Positions 62,360 to 64,000 of a DNA stretch of 64,000 nucleotides are shown piece after piece (position 1 is the first letter of the stretch; each line of letters opens with the position of its first letter). The stretch spans positions 3,911,501 to 3,975,500 of the forward strand of contig NZ_CP053708.1 in the NCBI RefSeq assembly GCF_013201075.1. Reading direction: 5' to 3'. The DNA is from Lichenicola cladoniae. Lineage in GTDB: Bacteria; Pseudomonadota; Alphaproteobacteria; Acetobacterales; Acetobacteraceae. Made by a program: the position numbers and the translations under genes. The notes beneath the pieces were generated by a model. It made no database searches. It was given only the letters and a program-made list of their open reading frames with translations, and had not been told where the DNA came from.

Positions 62360-62689
62360 AGTCTCTCTCCCAGGGCAGCGTTCCGGATCGTATACTGCCG
62401 CAGCTGGTGAACCCCCATGTTGTGACAGGTCGAAGCCGCGTCGTCCGCCGCTTTGGCCGGTCGCACGGAACACGGCACCTGGTTGTTGCAACATTGCCGC
62501 ACTCGGGCCGCGGCGGTTCATCTGGCCGAAACGTGATGATGAAGAACCCAGTTCGAACCGAACTGAGCGGCCACGATGGCTGCAAAGCCCTGCGTTTATG
62601 CGCTCGGCGTCAGGGAGACGAGCGGCTCCGGCAATACGCTTCGGCAAGCCGACCGCTTCCGAGGCAGGCCCTGATCTCAAGAGCCCCGC
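62360..62689. other. 330-nt leader of the porin gene
   Basis: No gene seen. Contains the porin promoter region; an inverted repeat CAGTTC-N5-GAACTG lies at 62549-62565 and a 17-bp sequence shared with 15150-15166 lies at 62455-62471. Confidence 0.45.
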
Positions 62690-63385
62690 CTAGCGGCTGC
62701 CGGCGTCCCAGAACGCGGTCTCCAGCCGAACGGCGGTCCGGAAATCGCGGAGCAGTAGCGGGAAGCGATCGGCGGCACCGCGGGTGGCGCCAAGCGACTC
62801 CAGCCGTGCAAGTCCATCACGAACCAGCCCGTGATAGGCCGCTCCGGAATAGGTCTGGATCCAGTCGTAATACGGGTTGCCATCGCGTCTGGTCGCGGGG
62901 TCGGCCGCGATGCGCGAGCCGATCTCGCCGTAGCCGACCAAGCAAGCGGACAGCACCACCATCAGGTCGAGCAGGTCTCCGGCCTGGGCGCGGTCCAGCA
63001 GGAAACCCGAATAGGCCAGCAGTTCGAGCGACTGCGGCTCGGCCTGAAGCGCCGCCTCGTCGAGGCCCCACTGGGCGCAATAGGATACGTGGATAGTAAG
63101 CTCGCCCAGCAGCAGGCCTGCGACGATACCGGACGCGGTGCGCATGCCCTCCAGCGTATCGCTTTTGTAAATCGCCAGTGCGTAGCAGCGCGCATACTGC
63201 AGAAGGTAGAGATAATCCTGCACCAGGTAGCGCCTGAAACGCTCCGGCTCGAGAGTGCCGTCGGCCAGGCCGCGCACGAACGGATGGTCGATATAGGCCT
63301 CCCATTCGGCGCCGGCTTCCCGGCGCAGCCGGCCGAACAGGCCCTGGGTGATGCTCGGCATCGCCGTCTCGGCACTCCAGACCAT
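62690..63385 (-). CDS. tenA: TenA-family thiaminase II / aminopyrimidine hydrolase
   Basis: Hydrolyses aminopyrimidines in thiamine salvage; 231 aa, cytoplasmic. Catalytic cysteine C148 in LSACLVGYGEIG; other active-site residues in QDYLYLLQYARCYALA and YDWIQTYSG. The ATG at 63385 has GGAGG nine bases upstream; an ATG 17 codons earlier is not supported. Divergent from a ThiZ-like ATPase gene, the arrangement of thiamine-precursor salvage loci. Confidence 0.9.
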   Translation of the reverse strand: MVWSAETAMPSITQGLFGRLRREAGAEWEAYIDHPFVRGLADGTLEPERFRRYLVQDYLYLLQYARCYALAIYKSDTLEGMRTASGIVAGLLLGELTIHVSYCAQWGLDEAALQAEPQSLELLAYSGFLLDRAQAGDLLDLMVVLSACLVGYGEIGSRIAADPATRRDGNPYYDWIQTYSGAAYHGLVRDGLARLESLGATRGAADRFPLLLRDFRTAVRLETAFWDAGSR

Positions 63386-63482
63386 GCGTCTTTCCTCCTG
63401 CTCGCGACCGACGAGGGCCCGCGATGACCGGAGCAAAGTATGGAATTTGGTCTGGGCGCGCGACCCCCGCTATCCTGGCCGT

Positions 63483-64000
63483 ATGCCTGCATCGGTGATT
63501 GCGCCTGAACATCGGACGGCGACAGCCGAGCCGAAACTGCCCGGACTACTGTTCGAGCGGCTGAGCCTGCATTACGGCGGGTGGGTCATTTTCAGCGATC
63601 TGGACCTAGTGATACGCGGCGGCGAGTTCGTGGTGCTGCTGGGCGCCAGCGGCGTCGGCAAGAGCAGCCTGCTGCGGATCGCCGCCGGCCTGGCCAGGCC
63701 GGAGACCGGTCGCGTCGTCGCTACCGACGGGCTCGGGCTGGCTGGCCGGATCGCCTACATGGCGCAACAGGACCTGCTGTATCCCTGGCTGACCGTGCTC
63801 CGGAACGTCATGCTCGGGTCGCACCTGCGCGGCGAGCCACGCGACCCGGACCGGGCGCTGCACCTGCTGGAACGGGTCGGGCTGGCGGACCGCGCCCGCG
63901 CGTTGCCGTCCGAACTGTCCGGCGGCATGCGCCAGCGCGCGGCGATCGCGCGCACCCTGTACGAGGATCGGCCGATCGTGCTGATGGATGAGCCGTTCTC
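63483..64000 (+). CDS. thiZ: ThiZ-like ABC transporter ATP-binding protein, cut by window edge
   Basis: ATPase of the nitrate/sulfonate/thiamine-precursor importer group; 172 codons before the right edge. Walker A GASGVGKSSLL, Q-loop MAQQDLLYPWLTV, signature LSGGMRQRAAIARTLYE, Walker B VLMDEPF. The neighbour tenA suggests transport of formyl-aminopyrimidine or another thiamine precursor (ThiXYZ); without the permease and binding protein in view, taurine/nitrate-type transport cannot be excluded. Confidence 0.85.
   Translation, partial: MPASVIAPEHRTATAEPKLPGLLFERLSLHYGGWVIFSDLDLVIRGGEFVVLLGASGVGKSSLLRIAAGLARPETGRVVATDGLGLAGRIAYMAQQDLLYPWLTVLRNVMLGSHLRGEPRDPDRALHLLERVGLADRARALPSELSGGMRQRAAIARTLYEDRPIVLMDEPF

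Noticed and set aside
63386-63482. TPP riboswitch between tenA and the ThiZ-like gene
   Set aside because: None of the conserved thi-box segments (CUGAGA, the ACCUGAU-like core) is present in these 97 nt.

Overview
The window is high-GC DNA packed with short-spaced operons. Its gene set is that of an alphaproteobacterium, most plausibly an environmental or plant/lichen-associated member of the Acetobacteraceae (Rhodospirillales). The pointers are an ECF sigma factor/NrsF pair of the Caulobacter SigF type, BluB, a PaoABC-type aldehyde oxidoreductase, a bacteriophytochrome, an OprB-type sugar porin and many sugar ABC importers. The family placement is inference from gene content. No rRNA, tRNA, CRISPR array, complete insertion sequence or prophage was seen.

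Layout. 1-6515 (minus): a galactoside operon with a binding protein, two permeases, a GH36 alpha-galactosidase and a GH42 beta-galactosidase cut by the left edge; no ATPase is present. 6688-11119: glutathione-dependent formaldehyde oxidation (S-formylglutathione hydrolase and class III alcohol dehydrogenase), divergent from a YdeP/FdhF-like molybdoenzyme. 11338-15022: a TetX-like flavin monooxygenase, a LysE-type exporter remnant, BluB and a dicarboxylate/amino-acid symporter. 15413-18916: a complete RbsBAC-type sugar importer. 18950-22670: a PaoABC-like molybdenum aldehyde oxidoreductase. 22848-29584: signal peptidase I, then an envelope redox-stress block (DUF1223 protein, MFS transporter, MXKDX repeat protein, YedY-like molybdoenzyme plus cytochrome b561, exported MsrB, SigF-type sigma factor, NrsF). 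29608-34334: a BMP/PnrA-type nucleoside importer. 34596-41124: small and stress-related genes (YciF-like ferritin-fold protein, bestrophin, a previously hidden 54-residue membrane protein, PhnA) and a large propeller-sensor GGDEF protein. 41125-42847: an MBL-fold hydrolase and an orphan KdpE-like regulator. 42856-52258: a nine-gene polyol operon. 52779-64000: a hybrid bacteriophytochrome kinase, DUF2721, a YbbAP-TesA module, an OprB porin, TenA, and a ThiZ-like ATPase cut by the right edge.

Two systems stand out. First, the exact motif GTAACC-N16-CGAA occurs upstream of the DUF1223 gene, the MXKDX gene and the b561-yedY operon. A 15-nt-spacer version lies upstream of msrB, which leads into sigF-nrsF. 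Together they outline a local, self-feeding SigF regulon for repair of oxidised periplasmic proteins and metal or oxidative stress. Second, the operon at 42856-52258 encodes uptake (RbsBAC-type), two SDR dehydrogenases, an FGGY kinase and a split transketolase. This fits polyol -> ketose -> ketose phosphate -> pentose-phosphate pathway. Its own SorC-family regulator lies inside the operon, and a perfect 14-bp palindrome sits just upstream of the first gene as a candidate operator.

Three unrelated molybdenum enzymes (YdeP-like, PaoABC-like, YedY-like) lie within 20 kb, so the host must make both the simple molybdopterin and dinucleotide forms of the cofactor.
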